A stretch of 32,518 nt of DNA from Flavipsychrobacter stenotrophus (GTDB lineage Bacteria > Bacteroidota > Bacteroidia > Chitinophagales > Chitinophagaceae), in the NCBI GenBank assembly GCA_945902755.1, contig CAMDNC010000016.1, positions 1 to 32,518 on the forward strand, in the 5' to 3' direction. Every line of letters starts with the position of its first letter. Positions within the stretch are counted from its first letter, which is position 1. The translations under genes were made by a program, and so were the position numbers. The notes beneath the pieces are model-generated. The model saw only the letters and a program-made list of their open reading frames with translations. It made no database searches and had not been told where the DNA came from. Below, piece by piece: positions 7,328 to 16,240 of this stretch.

Positions 7328-10300
7328 ATGTATTTGAATGGTACAAAGTGCGCAGCCCTTGCATTGAGTTGCCTTTTGTCTTTTTCGGTGATGGCAAAAA
7401 ACACTATACCCACAGTGGGGCAGGGTGTGCAAAAACCGTTGACGTTTATAGAAAATAATGGTCAGATTACAGACAATAATGGTACTATACTGAATGATAT
7501 AGCCTTCAAAATGTCGACCCCAGGTATGAATCTGTATGTGGGCAAGGGTGAGTTGCACTATCAGTTCAGGAAACTGGAAGATGCTACTGGTACTCATCCT
7601 ACAATGAAGACGTACCGCATGGATGTGAAACTGCTGGGTGCTAACACGAACGCACAAGTAGTAACCAGTAATAAACAAGCTTACTACGAAAAATACTATA
7701 ATGAGTATACAAGTGCAGCAGGTATAACAGCCGCTGCCTACAATAAGATAACCTATAAGGAAGTATATCCGGGTATAGACTGGGTGTTGTATGTAAAGGG
7801 TGACAATGTAGAGTATGACTTTGTGGTGCGCCCAGGAGCAGATGCCAGCGTAATAAAACTGCAATATGGTGGTGCTACTAATCTGAGCTTGACAGCAGAT
7901 GGTGGCATAGCTGCAACAACCCCAATGGGTAAGGTGCAGGAGAAAAAGCCATTTGCTTATGAAAATGCTACAGGTAAAGAAGTGGCTGCCAACTTTAAAC
8001 TGCAAGGAAACATAGTAAGTTTTGAAACTGCAAAAAGTAATGGTACATTGACTATTGACCCGTTTATATTGTGGAGTACCTACTTTGGTGGTGCAAATGA
8101 AGATGTGGCAACAGCTGTGAAAATAACTGGTGGTGGCAATGCCTACATCGGTGGCTATACCTCTAGCGCTGGTTTGGGTTTTGGTGGTGCATTTGATGTA
8201 ACGTTCAATGCTGTTTTTGATGCTTTCATTACTAAATATGATGCTGCTGGTGTGTTGCAGTTTACTGCATATTTTGGTGGTACGGGTAATGATAGAGGTA
8301 CTTGTTTGGCAGTAAACGCAGCTGGAAGTGGTATATTCTTGGGTGGTGTGACCAACTCAACAGGTTTGTCTACAGCAGGTGCTTATCGTACTGCCTTAAG
8401 TGGACCTACCGATGGTTTCCTGCTTCGTGTTGACAATAACGGTAATCGTATTTGGTCGACCTATTATGGTGGCCCAGCTGGTGGTGGCGGAACAGGTAAT
8501 GATGCAGTAAATGGAGTAGCTGTAGATGCGGCCAACAACATATATATCACAGGACGCACTGAGAGTGCTTCACTTATAGCCTCTGCAGGTGTTTATCAGA
8601 CAACGCTTAGCGGCACTGCTGATGCATTTATTGCTAAGTTTAACGGAGCGTCTGCTACTGGCGCAAACATTTTTTCTACATACTATGGTGGTACTGGTAT
8701 AGACGAAGGTGCGGGTATAACTGTAGATGGTGGTAACAATCCTGTTATAACGGGTCAGACTAATAGTATAGTGAGCATTGCTTCAACTGGTGCATATCAA
8801 ACTGCTTTGAGTGGTGCTAATGATGCATTTGTAGCCAAACTGAATAACAATGCTACAACCAGACTATGGGGTACTTATTTTGGTGGTACAGGATCTGAAC
8901 AAGGTACAGAAGCTATTTGCAACACTACCAATGGTGCAGTAGGGGTGATAGGATACACGAGCAGCACCAGTGGTATAGCGACTGCCAATGCTCACCAGAC
9001 ATCATACGGAGGTGGCGTGCAGGACGCATTTGTCGCCTATTTTACTACGGCTGGTGCTGTGGTTTGGAGTACGTATTATGGTGGTTCTGGCTTGGACTAC
9101 GGAGAAAGTATATGTCTGGACCCATCACGCAATCTGGTAATAGCTGGTGGTACATTTAGTACCAATGGCATAGCAACAGCAGGCAGTTTGCAACCTGCTA
9201 TAGGTGGCAACTATGATGCTTATGTGGCCAAGTTTACACAATTGGGTCAGCGTATGTGGGGTACTTACTTTGGTAATGCGTTGTACGATTATGGTTTTGG
9301 TGTGGCGTGTGATAATGGTGGACAAATACTACTGGCAGGGCACACAACTAGCACTGCTGGTATCTCAACCGTTGGTGCCGCACAGGCTGCCTATGGTGGT
9401 GGTACTTATGATGGTTTCCTTACTAAATTCCGCACAGATACTTTTGCACTGATTGTACAACCATTCACAGACACGCTGGTATGCGCTGGCGGTCAGTTGA
9501 GGGTAAACTATCAAGTCAATTTCAACTATCAGCCAGGTAACATATTTTCTGTTCAGATGTCTGATATCACTGGTAGTTTTGCAGCACCAGTTGTAATAGG
9601 AACACTGACGTCGTCGACCACTGGTAATATACTATGTACTATTCCGGCAGGAACTACTTTAGGTACAGGATACAGAATACGTTTAGTAGCCAGCAATCCT
9701 GCGTATACATCAGTAGATAATTTCTTGAACATAACGGTAGTGAGCGGTTTACCGGCAGTAACTGTGGGTGCCAATACTCCATTATGTGTGGGTAATACTT
9801 TGTTTCTGACTGCCAATGCAACTTGGTCTATTTCTTCGTATGCTTGGGCTGGTCCTGCGTCTTACGCATCTGTATTACAGAATCCTACCAGAGCGACTGT
9901 AACACTGGCACATGCAGGTACCTACTCAGTAACAACAACTCATAATGGTTGCCCAACTGCGACAGCTACTATTGATGTTGTAGTCAATGACTTTACTCCT
10001 CCTGCGCCAGTAGCCTTTGCTAGTGCACTGAATTGTAATGGTGGCGCATTGTATCTGTATGCTGACACTGCTTCTTCATTACCTGGTAACTACTCTTGGA
10101 GTGGGCCTGCTGGTTTCACCTCAAATCTTCAGTCACCTGTTATATCGCCTGTTTCATCGGTCAATGCAGGTAACTACTTTGTAGTGGATACAGTAGACGG
10201 ATGTCCCTCGGCTGCAACAATGGTGACGGTAACCATTACACCTAATACACCCGTATCGCTCAGTATCGATGTGAGTCCAAATGATACAATATGTGGTGGA

Positions 10301-11077
10301 ACGATGGTAACTTTCAGCACAGTAGCGACTAACCCAGGTGTAACTCCAGCGTATCAATGGATGATAGGCAGTATGCCTGTTGTAGGTGCTTTTTCACCTA
10401 CTTGGTCGTCATCTACCCTTACAGACGGAGCAGAAGTAAGCTGCGTACTGAATAGTAATGCGCTCTGCCCATTCCCTGCCAGCGCTACCAGCAACACTAT
10501 AAAAATGAATGTTATCACTAATGAACTGATGGTTTACATTTTTGCAAATCCGGGTGTGTCGGTAAATCCGGGTGATAGTATCACCTTTACATCAACCGTA
10601 TATAATGCTGGTGTAGGAGCTACTTACCAATGGCAGCTGAATGGTGGTGATATATTTGGTGCGACAAATAGTACCTATACCAAGCTGAATGTAACTCGTT
10701 ATGACACGGTTTCGTTGGTAGTGACATCAGTAATGGCATGTACGACACCGTCCATCAAACAGAGTAACAAACTGACTATTCGTCCAAACACATCTGTTGC
10801 AGACATATCCTCTTTGATGTATGACATCTCTTTATTCCCTAATCCTAATGACGGTAACTTTACTATAAGTGGCGATTTGCAAGGATTAGGTAGCGAGGTG
10901 TTGTCGGTGGCTGTTATTAATCCGTTGGGGCAGGTAGTTTATGCCAAAGATGCAACGTTAACGGCGGGTGTGCTTAATGAAAAAATTACTATTGGAAATC
11001 TTCCTTCTGGAATATATATGCTTCAAGTGTCGGCTGAAGGTAGGAGTAAAACACTCCGCTTCTCTGTGCAGCATTAA
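7328..11077 (+). CDS. Large T9SS-secreted protein with seven SBBP repeats and Ig-like modules
   Basis: A 1249-residue exported protein. Residues 1-23 are a signal peptide ending VMAK. Residues 39-240 match the domain that usually precedes SBBP repeats (FIENNGQI opening). Seven repeats follow, each containing a WSTYFGG/WGTYFGG-like strand, beginning near residues 249, 312, 376, 449, 514, 580 and 644; most also carry a TAGAYQ-like loop and a DAFVAKF-like strand. The spacing of 63-73 residues suits one beta-propeller with seven blades. Residues 720-1150 hold several Ig/PKD-like modules with paired Cys and aromatic-rich strands. The last 80 residues are a type A T9SS sorting domain (LFPNPNDGNFTISG, then LPSGIYMLQV). 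It is probably a cell-surface or secreted adhesion or matrix protein; the ligand is unknown. A strong terminator follows. Confidence 0.93.
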   Translation: MYLNGTKCAALALSCLLSFSVMAKNTIPTVGQGVQKPLTFIENNGQITDNNGTILNDIAFKMSTPGMNLYVGKGELHYQFRKLEDATGTHPTMKTYRMDVKLLGANTNAQVVTSNKQAYYEKYYNEYTSAAGITAAAYNKITYKEVYPGIDWVLYVKGDNVEYDFVVRPGADASVIKLQYGGATNLSLTADGGIAATTPMGKVQEKKPFAYENATGKEVAANFKLQGNIVSFETAKSNGTLTIDPFILWSTYFGGANEDVATAVKITGGGNAYIGGYTSSAGLGFGGAFDVTFNAVFDAFITKYDAAGVLQFTAYFGGTGNDRGTCLAVNAAGSGIFLGGVTNSTGLSTAGAYRTALSGPTDGFLLRVDNNGNRIWSTYYGGPAGGGGTGNDAVNGVAVDAANNIYITGRTESASLIASAGVYQTTLSGTADAFIAKFNGASATGANIFSTYYGGTGIDEGAGITVDGGNNPVITGQTNSIVSIASTGAYQTALSGANDAFVAKLNNNATTRLWGTYFGGTGSEQGTEAICNTTNGAVGVIGYTSSTSGIATANAHQTSYGGGVQDAFVAYFTTAGAVVWSTYYGGSGLDYGESICLDPSRNLVIAGGTFSTNGIATAGSLQPAIGGNYDAYVAKFTQLGQRMWGTYFGNALYDYGFGVACDNGGQILLAGHTTSTAGISTVGAAQAAYGGGTYDGFLTKFRTDTFALIVQPFTDTLVCAGGQLRVNYQVNFNYQPGNIFSVQMSDITGSFAAPVVIGTLTSSTTGNILCTIPAGTTLGTGYRIRLVASNPAYTSVDNFLNITVVSGLPAVTVGANTPLCVGNTLFLTANATWSISSYAWAGPASYASVLQNPTRATVTLAHAGTYSVTTTHNGCPTATATIDVVVNDFTPPAPVAFASALNCNGGALYLYADTASSLPGNYSWSGPAGFTSNLQSPVISPVSSVNAGNYFVVDTVDGCPSAATMVTVTITPNTPVSLSIDVSPNDTICGGTMVTFSTVATNPGVTPAYQWMIGSMPVVGAFSPTWSSSTLTDGAEVSCVLNSNALCPFPASATSNTIKMNVITNELMVYIFANPGVSVNPGDSITFTSTVYNAGVGATYQWQLNGGDIFGATNSTYTKLNVTRYDTVSLVVTSVMACTTPSIKQSNKLTIRPNTSVADISSLMYDISLFPNPNDGNFTISGDLQGLGSEVLSVAVINPLGQVVYAKDATLTAGVLNEKITIGNLPSGIYMLQVSAEGRSKTLRFSVQH
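8070..9440 (+). repeat. Seven in-gene SBBP repeat units of about 195-220 bp
   Basis: The coding sequence repeats imperfectly with units starting near 8072, 8261, 8453, 8672, 8867, 9065 and 9257. The best-conserved piece encodes W(S/G)TY(F/Y)GG followed by a variable G/D/E-rich loop. The DNA has diverged enough that these are protein-level repeats, although runs of ACTTATTTTGGTGG-like sequence recur. Confidence 0.8.
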
Positions 11078-11102
11078 TACAGCACTAGTTCTCACATGCA
11101 TT

Positions 11103-11135
11103 TAGTCCTCTGCAATAGCAGGGGACTATTTTTTT
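11103..11135 (+). terminator. Intrinsic terminator of the SBBP-repeat gene
   Basis: An 11-base stem (11103-11113 with 11118-11128, one G-U pair), an AATA loop and a run of seven T at 11129-11135. It lies 25 bases after the stop codon. Confidence 0.88.
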
Positions 11136-11207
11136 AAGGTAGGTGCGTGTGATGATTTAGGTATCAATTGTTGGATTTGGTTTACATTTATAATCTTAAT
11201 TATCAGC

Positions 11208-11936
11208 ATGAGAAAAATTAGCGTTGCACTGTGGGTATTGATAGCAACATTGGCAGCTACCTCTTGTGCAAAAAAAGAAACGAATACACAAATCCCTTGC
11301 TGCACGACAGCATACCTTTCGTCGTTGATAATACCGTATGATACCACCGGAATTACAGATGTGTTTTCGGCCAACATTGTCATAGACTCATCGCTGAATG
11401 CGAATAGAGGCAGTGTTGTGTACCATGCTGCAGTGAGGACGCTAGGAGATAGTGGGCAAGTGATAGCAAATGGAAGACAACTAGCGGGTAGCGATGGACT
11501 GCTAAATGGCAGAGATAGTTATGAGCAAGATACTACTGGTATGAAGTTTAAAGTGTCGTGGATACTGAAGGGTAGGGCAGATATAGCCTATGCCAACTTT
11601 GAACCTTTTCCTTACAGTACGATATTGATACCAGATACTGTGTCAGATTCGTTCAATAGCATTTACTATTTTTACGATACCAATACACCGCACTCAGACA
11701 CTTCAATGCTGGAAATAGCATTGCCTGTGAGCGACGATAGCCTTACCACATTTAGGTACTATGCAGCCAGTAATGGCGGCAACATAGCCATACCCAAGGA
11801 GGTGATACAGTCTTTCTCTAAAAAACATGTACGTCTATCGCTAAGCGCATTTAGCAGTAATACACTAACAGGAACCACTGGTAAATACTTGTTCATAAAA
11901 AGGTACACACAGACTAAGTATGTGTGGGTGAAGTGA
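11208..11936 (+). CDS. Unknown lipoprotein, 242 residues
   Basis: The N-terminus is a lipoprotein signal: a basic start, a hydrophobic stretch and the lipobox AATSC, with Cys20 as the lipidated residue. The mature part begins with charged residues (AKKE), which suits surface or outer-membrane retention in Bacteroidota. A Cys-Cys pair occurs at residues 31-32. The rest is rich in Ser, Thr, Asp and aromatic residues and probably beta-structured, with no family that I recognise. It sits between the terminator of the SBBP gene and the convergent uvrA, with only seven bases between its stop codon and the end of uvrA. It is not obviously in an operon. Function is unknown. Confidence 0.8.
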   Translation: MRKISVALWVLIATLAATSCAKKETNTQIPCCTTAYLSSLIIPYDTTGITDVFSANIVIDSSLNANRGSVVYHAAVRTLGDSGQVIANGRQLAGSDGLLNGRDSYEQDTTGMKFKVSWILKGRADIAYANFEPFPYSTILIPDTVSDSFNSIYYFYDTNTPHSDTSMLEIALPVSDDSLTTFRYYAASNGGNIAIPKEVIQSFSKKHVRLSLSAFSSNTLTGTTGKYLFIKRYTQTKYVWVK

Positions 11937-11943
11937 GCCTTCT

Positions 11944-14823
11944 TCACAAATACCTGCCTGTATAACTTTCCTTAACCAGTTTTAGCCCGTCGGGAGGGCC
12001 TTCGTATAGCAGATTGCCGCCAGCGCTACCACCTTCGGGTCCCAAATCTATGACATGGTCGGCGCACTTTATGACATCAGTGTTGTGCTCTACAACAAGA
12101 ATAGAATGACCCTGGTCGATGAGTGCATCGAAAGACTGTAACAACTTGCGTATGTCGTGTATGTGTAGCCCTGTAGTAGGCTCATCAAATATGAAAAGTA
12201 CTTTGTCTTTCATACGACCTCTGCCCAGAAAAGATGCCAGCTTGACCCGCTGTGCCTCGCCACCACTCAAGGTGTCGCTACTCTGTCCTAGCTTCACATA
12301 TCCCAGCCCTACATCGCTTAGGGGCTTGAGCGCATTGGCTAGTTTCTTTTCTTCCTCAAAGAAAGCAATGGCCTCATCTACACTCATTTCTAGCACATCA
12401 TACACGCTTTTGGTGCGGTAGGTTACTTCCAGCACTTCGTCTTTAAAGCGTTTGCCTTTGCAAGACTCGCATAATAGGTGAACATCAGCCAAAAACTGCA
12501 TTTCTACCACTACTTCCCCTTCGCCTTTGCAGGTATCGCACCTGCCACCATCTGTATTGAAAGAAAAGTGTTTTTCTTCAAATCCTCTGATTTTTGATAG
12601 TTGTTGTTTGGCATAGAGTTTACGTATCTCGTCGTAAGCCTTTACGTAAGTAACAGGATTGCTACGCGATGACTTGCCGATGGGGTTTTGGTCTACCTGC
12701 TCTACAAGGGTTATATTATCTAGGTCGCCAGTTAGGCTTTTAAATATACCAGGTCTGTCTGCGCTTTCGCCATAGTGTTTTTGTAGGGCGGGATAAAGGG
12801 TTTGTTTTATGAGCGTGGTCTTACCACTACCACTTACACCAGTCACTACACACAACACATTAAGAGGTATGCTAACGTCTATGTTTTTGAGGTTATTCTG
12901 TCGGCAGCCTTCTATGCGTATCCAGCCAGTAGGCTTGCGCCTGATGGCTGGTAAAGGGATACTCATAACGCCACTCAGGTACTTGCCGGTTAGACTTTTT
13001 TCGTTCTTTATGAGCTCGTCATACGGACCTACAGCTACTACCTCGCCACCGAGGTGGCTAGCCAGTGGGCCCATGTCAATAATGTAGTCAGCCTGACGCA
13101 TCATCATATCGTCGTGCTCCACCACTACTACAGTATTGCCGAGGTCGCGGAGTGTTTTTAGTACACCTATCAGTCGCTCGGTATCGCGGCTATGTAGCCC
13201 TATGCTGGGTTCGTCTAGTATGTATAATGAGTCGGTTAGATTGCTGCCCAGGAACTTGGTAAGCTGAATACGCTGACTTTCGCCACCAGACAAAGTATTG
13301 GCTAGACGACTAAGTGTGAGGTAGCCCAAGCCTACATCGAGTAGGGTTTTCATACGTTGGTTTACCTCTGTAAGTATGCGTTTGGCTACAGTAGCATCGT
13401 GAGGGGAAAGCGTGATGTTTTTAATCCATTCGTACAGCTTATCGGTAGGCATAAACATGAGGTCTGCAATGGTGGCGCCATTTACTTTTACATATAGGGC
13501 TTCCTTACGCAGACGAGTACCTTTGCATACCATGCACGAAGTACGGCCCCTGTAGCGAGCTTGCATGACCCTGTATTGCACTTTATAGAGATTTTGCTCT
13601 ACCATGCTAAAGAAGTCATTGATGCCGCTTACATTATTGTTGCCTTCCCAAAGTAGGGTGTATTCTGCTTCTGTTAGGTCTGCAATGGGTTTGTGAATAG
13701 GGAAGTTATATTTGGCAGTAGAGCGAATGAAATCGTGCTGCCATTCTATCATTTTTTCTCCTCGCCAGCATGCTACTGCGCCTTCATACAGGCTCAGGTG
13801 CTTGTTGGGTATCACTAGTCCTTCGTCAATACCCAACACCTGACCAAAACCTTCACATTTGGGGCAGGCGCCATAAGGATTGTTGAACGAGAACATATTT
13901 GGGGTAGGCTCGTCGAACAACATATTGTCTGCCTCAAACCTATTGTTGAAAGTGTGTATCTTACTGCCATTCGTTTCTACCAAACATTCGCCCTCACTTT
14001 CATAAAATGCGGTTTGTATGCTGTCTGCCAACCGATGTAGGTCATCTTCGTCAAATGATTCTTTGACTGCGATTCGATCTATAAGCAGATTAGCATTGCA
14101 GGTGCCAATATCAACTGTGCCATCCAGCACATCTTCTATGCGGATGGGTTTTTCATCGGCATCTGGAACGTATATTCTGCTGAAACCTTTCTGCATCAAA
14201 ATGTTCAACTCCTCTTGTACGGTGCGCTGATAGCGAGGCACGAGCGGAACAATGAACTGTACTTTAGTGCCCTTGGGTAGGGTTTGTACAAACTCCACAA
14301 CATCGGTGACGGTATCTTTTTTTACTTCTCTGCCACTAATGGGTGAATATGTTTTGCCAATGCGTGCAAAAAGCAGCCTGAGATAATCGTATATCTCCGT
14401 CATGCTGCCTACGGTGCTGCGTGGAGTGCGTGTAGTTACTTTTTGCTCTATGGCTATGGCAGGGCATATACCCCTAATGTAATCTACATCGGGCTTATCC
14501 ATACGCATGAGAAACTGACGTGCGTATGCACTAAGACTTTCGGCATATCTACGTTGACCTTCGGCAAAAAGGGTATCCATGGTGAGCGAAGACTTGCCGC
14601 TACCACTTACGCCGGTAACTACTACCAATTTGTTGCGAGGAATGGCTACATCTACATTCTTGAGGTTGTGCATACGTGCACCCTTAATAAAAATAGCGTC
14701 GTCGCCTACATCATATATTTCAGTAACAGCAGCATCTTGTGTTACTACTTCGTTTTTTTTTGATTTGGTAGTTTTTGCCTTACTCACTGTACCTGCCGCA
14801 CTTTTTGTTTTCTTCTCTGCCAT
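11944..14823 (-). CDS. uvrA: UvrA, DNA damage-recognition ATPase of nucleotide excision repair
   Basis: A 959-residue UvrA with two ABC ATPase halves. It binds damaged DNA as a dimer and loads UvrB. The first Walker A is GVSGSGKSS (71-79), with signature LSGGESQR and Walker B ILDEPSIGLH; the second half has GVSGSGKTT, LSGGEAQR and IFDEPTTGLH. The C-terminal zinc finger that contacts DNA is complete: CDTCKGEGE, then CESCKGKRF. In the N-terminal half the CxxC pair before the FSFNNPYGACPKCEGFG block, present in E. coli, is replaced by FNNRFEADNM. I recall this as common in Bacteroidota. Residues 1-40 form a Lys/Thr-rich tail absent from E. coli UvrA. No uvrB or uvrC is nearby. The upstream region holds a -7 box and a dyad. 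Confidence 0.97.
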   Translation of the reverse strand: MAEKKTKSAAGTVSKAKTTKSKKNEVVTQDAAVTEIYDVGDDAIFIKGARMHNLKNVDVAIPRNKLVVVTGVSGSGKSSLTMDTLFAEGQRRYAESLSAYARQFLMRMDKPDVDYIRGICPAIAIEQKVTTRTPRSTVGSMTEIYDYLRLLFARIGKTYSPISGREVKKDTVTDVVEFVQTLPKGTKVQFIVPLVPRYQRTVQEELNILMQKGFSRIYVPDADEKPIRIEDVLDGTVDIGTCNANLLIDRIAVKESFDEDDLHRLADSIQTAFYESEGECLVETNGSKIHTFNNRFEADNMLFDEPTPNMFSFNNPYGACPKCEGFGQVLGIDEGLVIPNKHLSLYEGAVACWRGEKMIEWQHDFIRSTAKYNFPIHKPIADLTEAEYTLLWEGNNNVSGINDFFSMVEQNLYKVQYRVMQARYRGRTSCMVCKGTRLRKEALYVKVNGATIADLMFMPTDKLYEWIKNITLSPHDATVAKRILTEVNQRMKTLLDVGLGYLTLSRLANTLSGGESQRIQLTKFLGSNLTDSLYILDEPSIGLHSRDTERLIGVLKTLRDLGNTVVVVEHDDMMMRQADYIIDMGPLASHLGGEVVAVGPYDELIKNEKSLTGKYLSGVMSIPLPAIRRKPTGWIRIEGCRQNNLKNIDVSIPLNVLCVVTGVSGSGKTTLIKQTLYPALQKHYGESADRPGIFKSLTGDLDNITLVEQVDQNPIGKSSRSNPVTYVKAYDEIRKLYAKQQLSKIRGFEEKHFSFNTDGGRCDTCKGEGEVVVEMQFLADVHLLCESCKGKRFKDEVLEVTYRTKSVYDVLEMSVDEAIAFFEEEKKLANALKPLSDVGLGYVKLGQSSDTLSGGEAQRVKLASFLGRGRMKDKVLFIFDEPTTGLHIHDIRKLLQSFDALIDQGHSILVVEHNTDVIKCADHVIDLGPEGGSAGGNLLYEGPPDGLKLVKESYTGRYL

Positions 14824-14828
14824 AAGTC

Positions 14829-14858
14829 AACTGTAATTCGTCGAATAGACGAACAGTT
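14829..14858. promoter_or_regulatory. Dyad in the uvrA leader (hairpin or operator candidate)
   Basis: Outer arms 14829-14833 and 14054-style symmetry are replaced here by exact positions: AACTG at 14829-14833 pairs with CAGTT at 14854-14858, and TTCGTC at 14837-14842 pairs with GACGAA at 14848-14853. This gives 11 base pairs, a 3-base bulge and a 5-base loop. The dyad lies between the uvrA -7 box and its ATG and covers nearly the whole predicted leader and the transcription start. Confidence 0.4.
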
Positions 14859-14859
14859 A

Positions 14860-14867
14860 CAAATTTA
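14860..14867 (-). promoter_or_regulatory. -7 promoter box of uvrA
   Basis: On the reverse strand this reads TAAATTTG, a perfect TAnnTTTG box. The transcription start would lie near 14853, about 30 bases before the ATG. No clear TTG -33 element is seen upstream. Confidence 0.5.
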
Positions 14868-14963
14868 GGTGGATTATTGGTATGGTTGAATGAATTGTAT
14901 GTCTTGCAGGTCGTATATGGCTCCTAATATTCTGGGTACAGTCCCCATCTCATAGATAAAGGC

Positions 14964-14971
14964 TATTTTTG
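14964..14971 (+). promoter_or_regulatory. -7 promoter box of the 283-residue lipoprotein gene
   Basis: TATTTTTG, a perfect TAnnTTTG box, ends 17 bases before the ATG at 14989. It supports the ATG at 14989 over the TTG at 14983. No good -33 element is visible. Confidence 0.5.
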
Positions 14972-14988
14972 CAGAAATTGATTTGGTT

Positions 14989-15840
14989 ATGAAATATACA
15001 TCTGGAATACTGTACGCTGTATGCTGCGCAACAGTGTTGTCATCTTGTGGCGGCGAACAACCCAAAACTGAACAAGCCACTGAAGCTGTGTCTCCGGCCG
15101 CTGTGCGTCAATCGCCTAGTTTGTCGGCAGTTACTACGTCGCCAGAGTTTCCGGGGGCTACATTGTCTATCGCCAACGTAAAAGCGGAAAAAGTGGGTAA
15201 TGATTCGGCAAAAGTGAGTTTCAGTTTTGATGTGAAAAATTATGAGCTGAAAATGCAAACTTCTGATAATGCTAATAAACTCTGTAACAATTCAGCTCAG
15301 GGGCAGCACATTCATTTTATAATGGATAATGCACCCTACAAAGCGCTATACGAACCGGCCAATACCATTACCTTGCCTAACGGTACTGAACATTACTTGA
15401 TGGCATTTTTGTCAAGGTCTTATCATGAGTCGATAAAAAGCAAGGGTGCTGCATTGGTTTATCACTTCAAGATAGATGAAAAAGGTAAACTGGTGAAGCT
15501 AGATGAACCTAAAACTCCAATGTTGTTTTACAGCAGACCCAAGGGCGACTACATAGGTACAGATACTGCTAATCTATTGCTTGATTATTATGTGTGGAAT
15601 TGTGACTTGGCAGCAGATGGATATAAGGTAAAAGCTTCCCTGCAACCTGCAGGCGGAGTGCCAGTGCCATCAGTATCGTTTACTTTTGACAAGTGGGAGC
15701 CAAAGTTTATAAATAACCTATCTACCGGTAAAAGTAAATTGGAGCTGGTTTTGACAGATAAGGACGGTAAACAGGTAGAAGGACCAAGCACTAGTGTAAC
15801 AAGGGAATTTAACCTAGCTGCAGGTGAACCCATGAAGTAG
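14989..15840 (+). CDS. Unknown lipoprotein, 283 residues
   Basis: The signal peptide ends in the lipobox VLSSC, with Cys20 as the lipid attachment residue and GGEQPK following. After a Ser/Pro/Thr-rich linker (about 25-55), a beta-rich region runs through SVSFSFDVKNYELK-type strands to the end. Distinct motifs are GQHIHFIMDNAPYKALYE (about 102-119) and LPNGTEHYLMAFLSRSYHES (about 126-145). I recall related sequences in Bacteroidota genomes without an assigned function. GQHIHFIMDN and HYLMAFLSRSYHES have several histidines that could bind a metal, which is speculation. The gene is divergent from uvrA and ends in a strong terminator, so it is a single-gene unit. The start is the ATG at 14989; a TTG two codons earlier is less likely. 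Confidence 0.85.
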   Translation: MKYTSGILYAVCCATVLSSCGGEQPKTEQATEAVSPAAVRQSPSLSAVTTSPEFPGATLSIANVKAEKVGNDSAKVSFSFDVKNYELKMQTSDNANKLCNNSAQGQHIHFIMDNAPYKALYEPANTITLPNGTEHYLMAFLSRSYHESIKSKGAALVYHFKIDEKGKLVKLDEPKTPMLFYSRPKGDYIGTDTANLLLDYYVWNCDLAADGYKVKASLQPAGGVPVPSVSFTFDKWEPKFINNLSTGKSKLELVLTDKDGKQVEGPSTSVTREFNLAAGEPMK

Positions 15841-15861
15841 TATAGGATAAGAACTGATATA

Positions 15862-15900
15862 AAAAACGGGTTGCTTTAATGAAAGAAGCAGCCCGTTTTT
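15862..15900. terminator. Bidirectional intrinsic terminator
   Basis: A 15-base stem (15862-15876 with 15886-15900, one G-U pair) with a 9-base loop. The stem is flanked by A-runs on the left and T-runs on the right, so it can serve the lipoprotein gene ending at 15840 and the leftward gene ending at 15925. Confidence 0.85.
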
Positions 15901-15924
15901 AATTAATATTAGAGTTGAAAACGA

Positions 15925-16170
15925 TTAGTATTCTACCTTACACTGTATAGTTTGTCCAGTGCCTTTCATTTCTTCTGTTCTAGATAGCTGATGGTCATTA
16001 CAGAGTTTTTGTGCTTTGTTGTTTGATACCCTACCCAGATCTTTGTTTTCGTACAATGGAGTGACGCCACCATAGCCTATTTTGCAAGCACATATATAAT
16101 CGTTCTTACCACATGAGCTGAAAATGGTCATTACTATCAAGGCAAACAATGTAATTTTCGTTAATTTCAT
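15925..16170 (-). CDS. Small lipoprotein with four cysteines, 81 residues
   Basis: The N-terminus is a lipoprotein signal with lipobox IFSSC (Cys20). The mature 61 residues contain four further cysteines, Cys27, Cys29, Cys57 and Cys77, which could form two disulfides. The central region (NNKAQKLCNDHQ) looks helical. I recall similar short Bacteroidota lipoproteins with a YxCxC start and no known role. It has its own promoter signal upstream and shares a terminator with the convergent gene. Coding is supported by the signal peptide and the promoter; the function is unknown. Confidence 0.75.
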   Translation of the reverse strand: MKLTKITLFALIVMTIFSSCGKNDYICACKIGYGGVTPLYENKDLGRVSNNKAQKLCNDHQLSRTEEMKGTGQTIQCKVEY

Positions 16171-16195
16171 AGATATAATATTATAAAACGCCTTC

Positions 16196-16228
16196 CAAAA
16201 ATACGTGCATTTATTTGAATATAGCCAA
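16196..16228 (-). promoter_or_regulatory. Promoter of the four-cysteine lipoprotein
   Basis: On the reverse strand: TTG at 16228-16226, a 22-base spacer, and TATTTTTG (perfect TAnnTTTG) at 16203-16196. Transcription would begin near 16190, some 20 bases before the ATG. Confidence 0.6.
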
Positions 16229-16240
16229 AAATCGTGCCGA

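Noticed and set aside
7313-8005. A 230-codon reverse frame
   Set aside because: It lies fully antisense to the SBBP-repeat gene and reads as Cys/His/Ile-rich nonsense caused by codon bias.
12119-13087. Forward frames rich in Ser, Leu and Pro opposite uvrA
   Set aside because: Shadows of the conserved uvrA reverse-strand reading frame.
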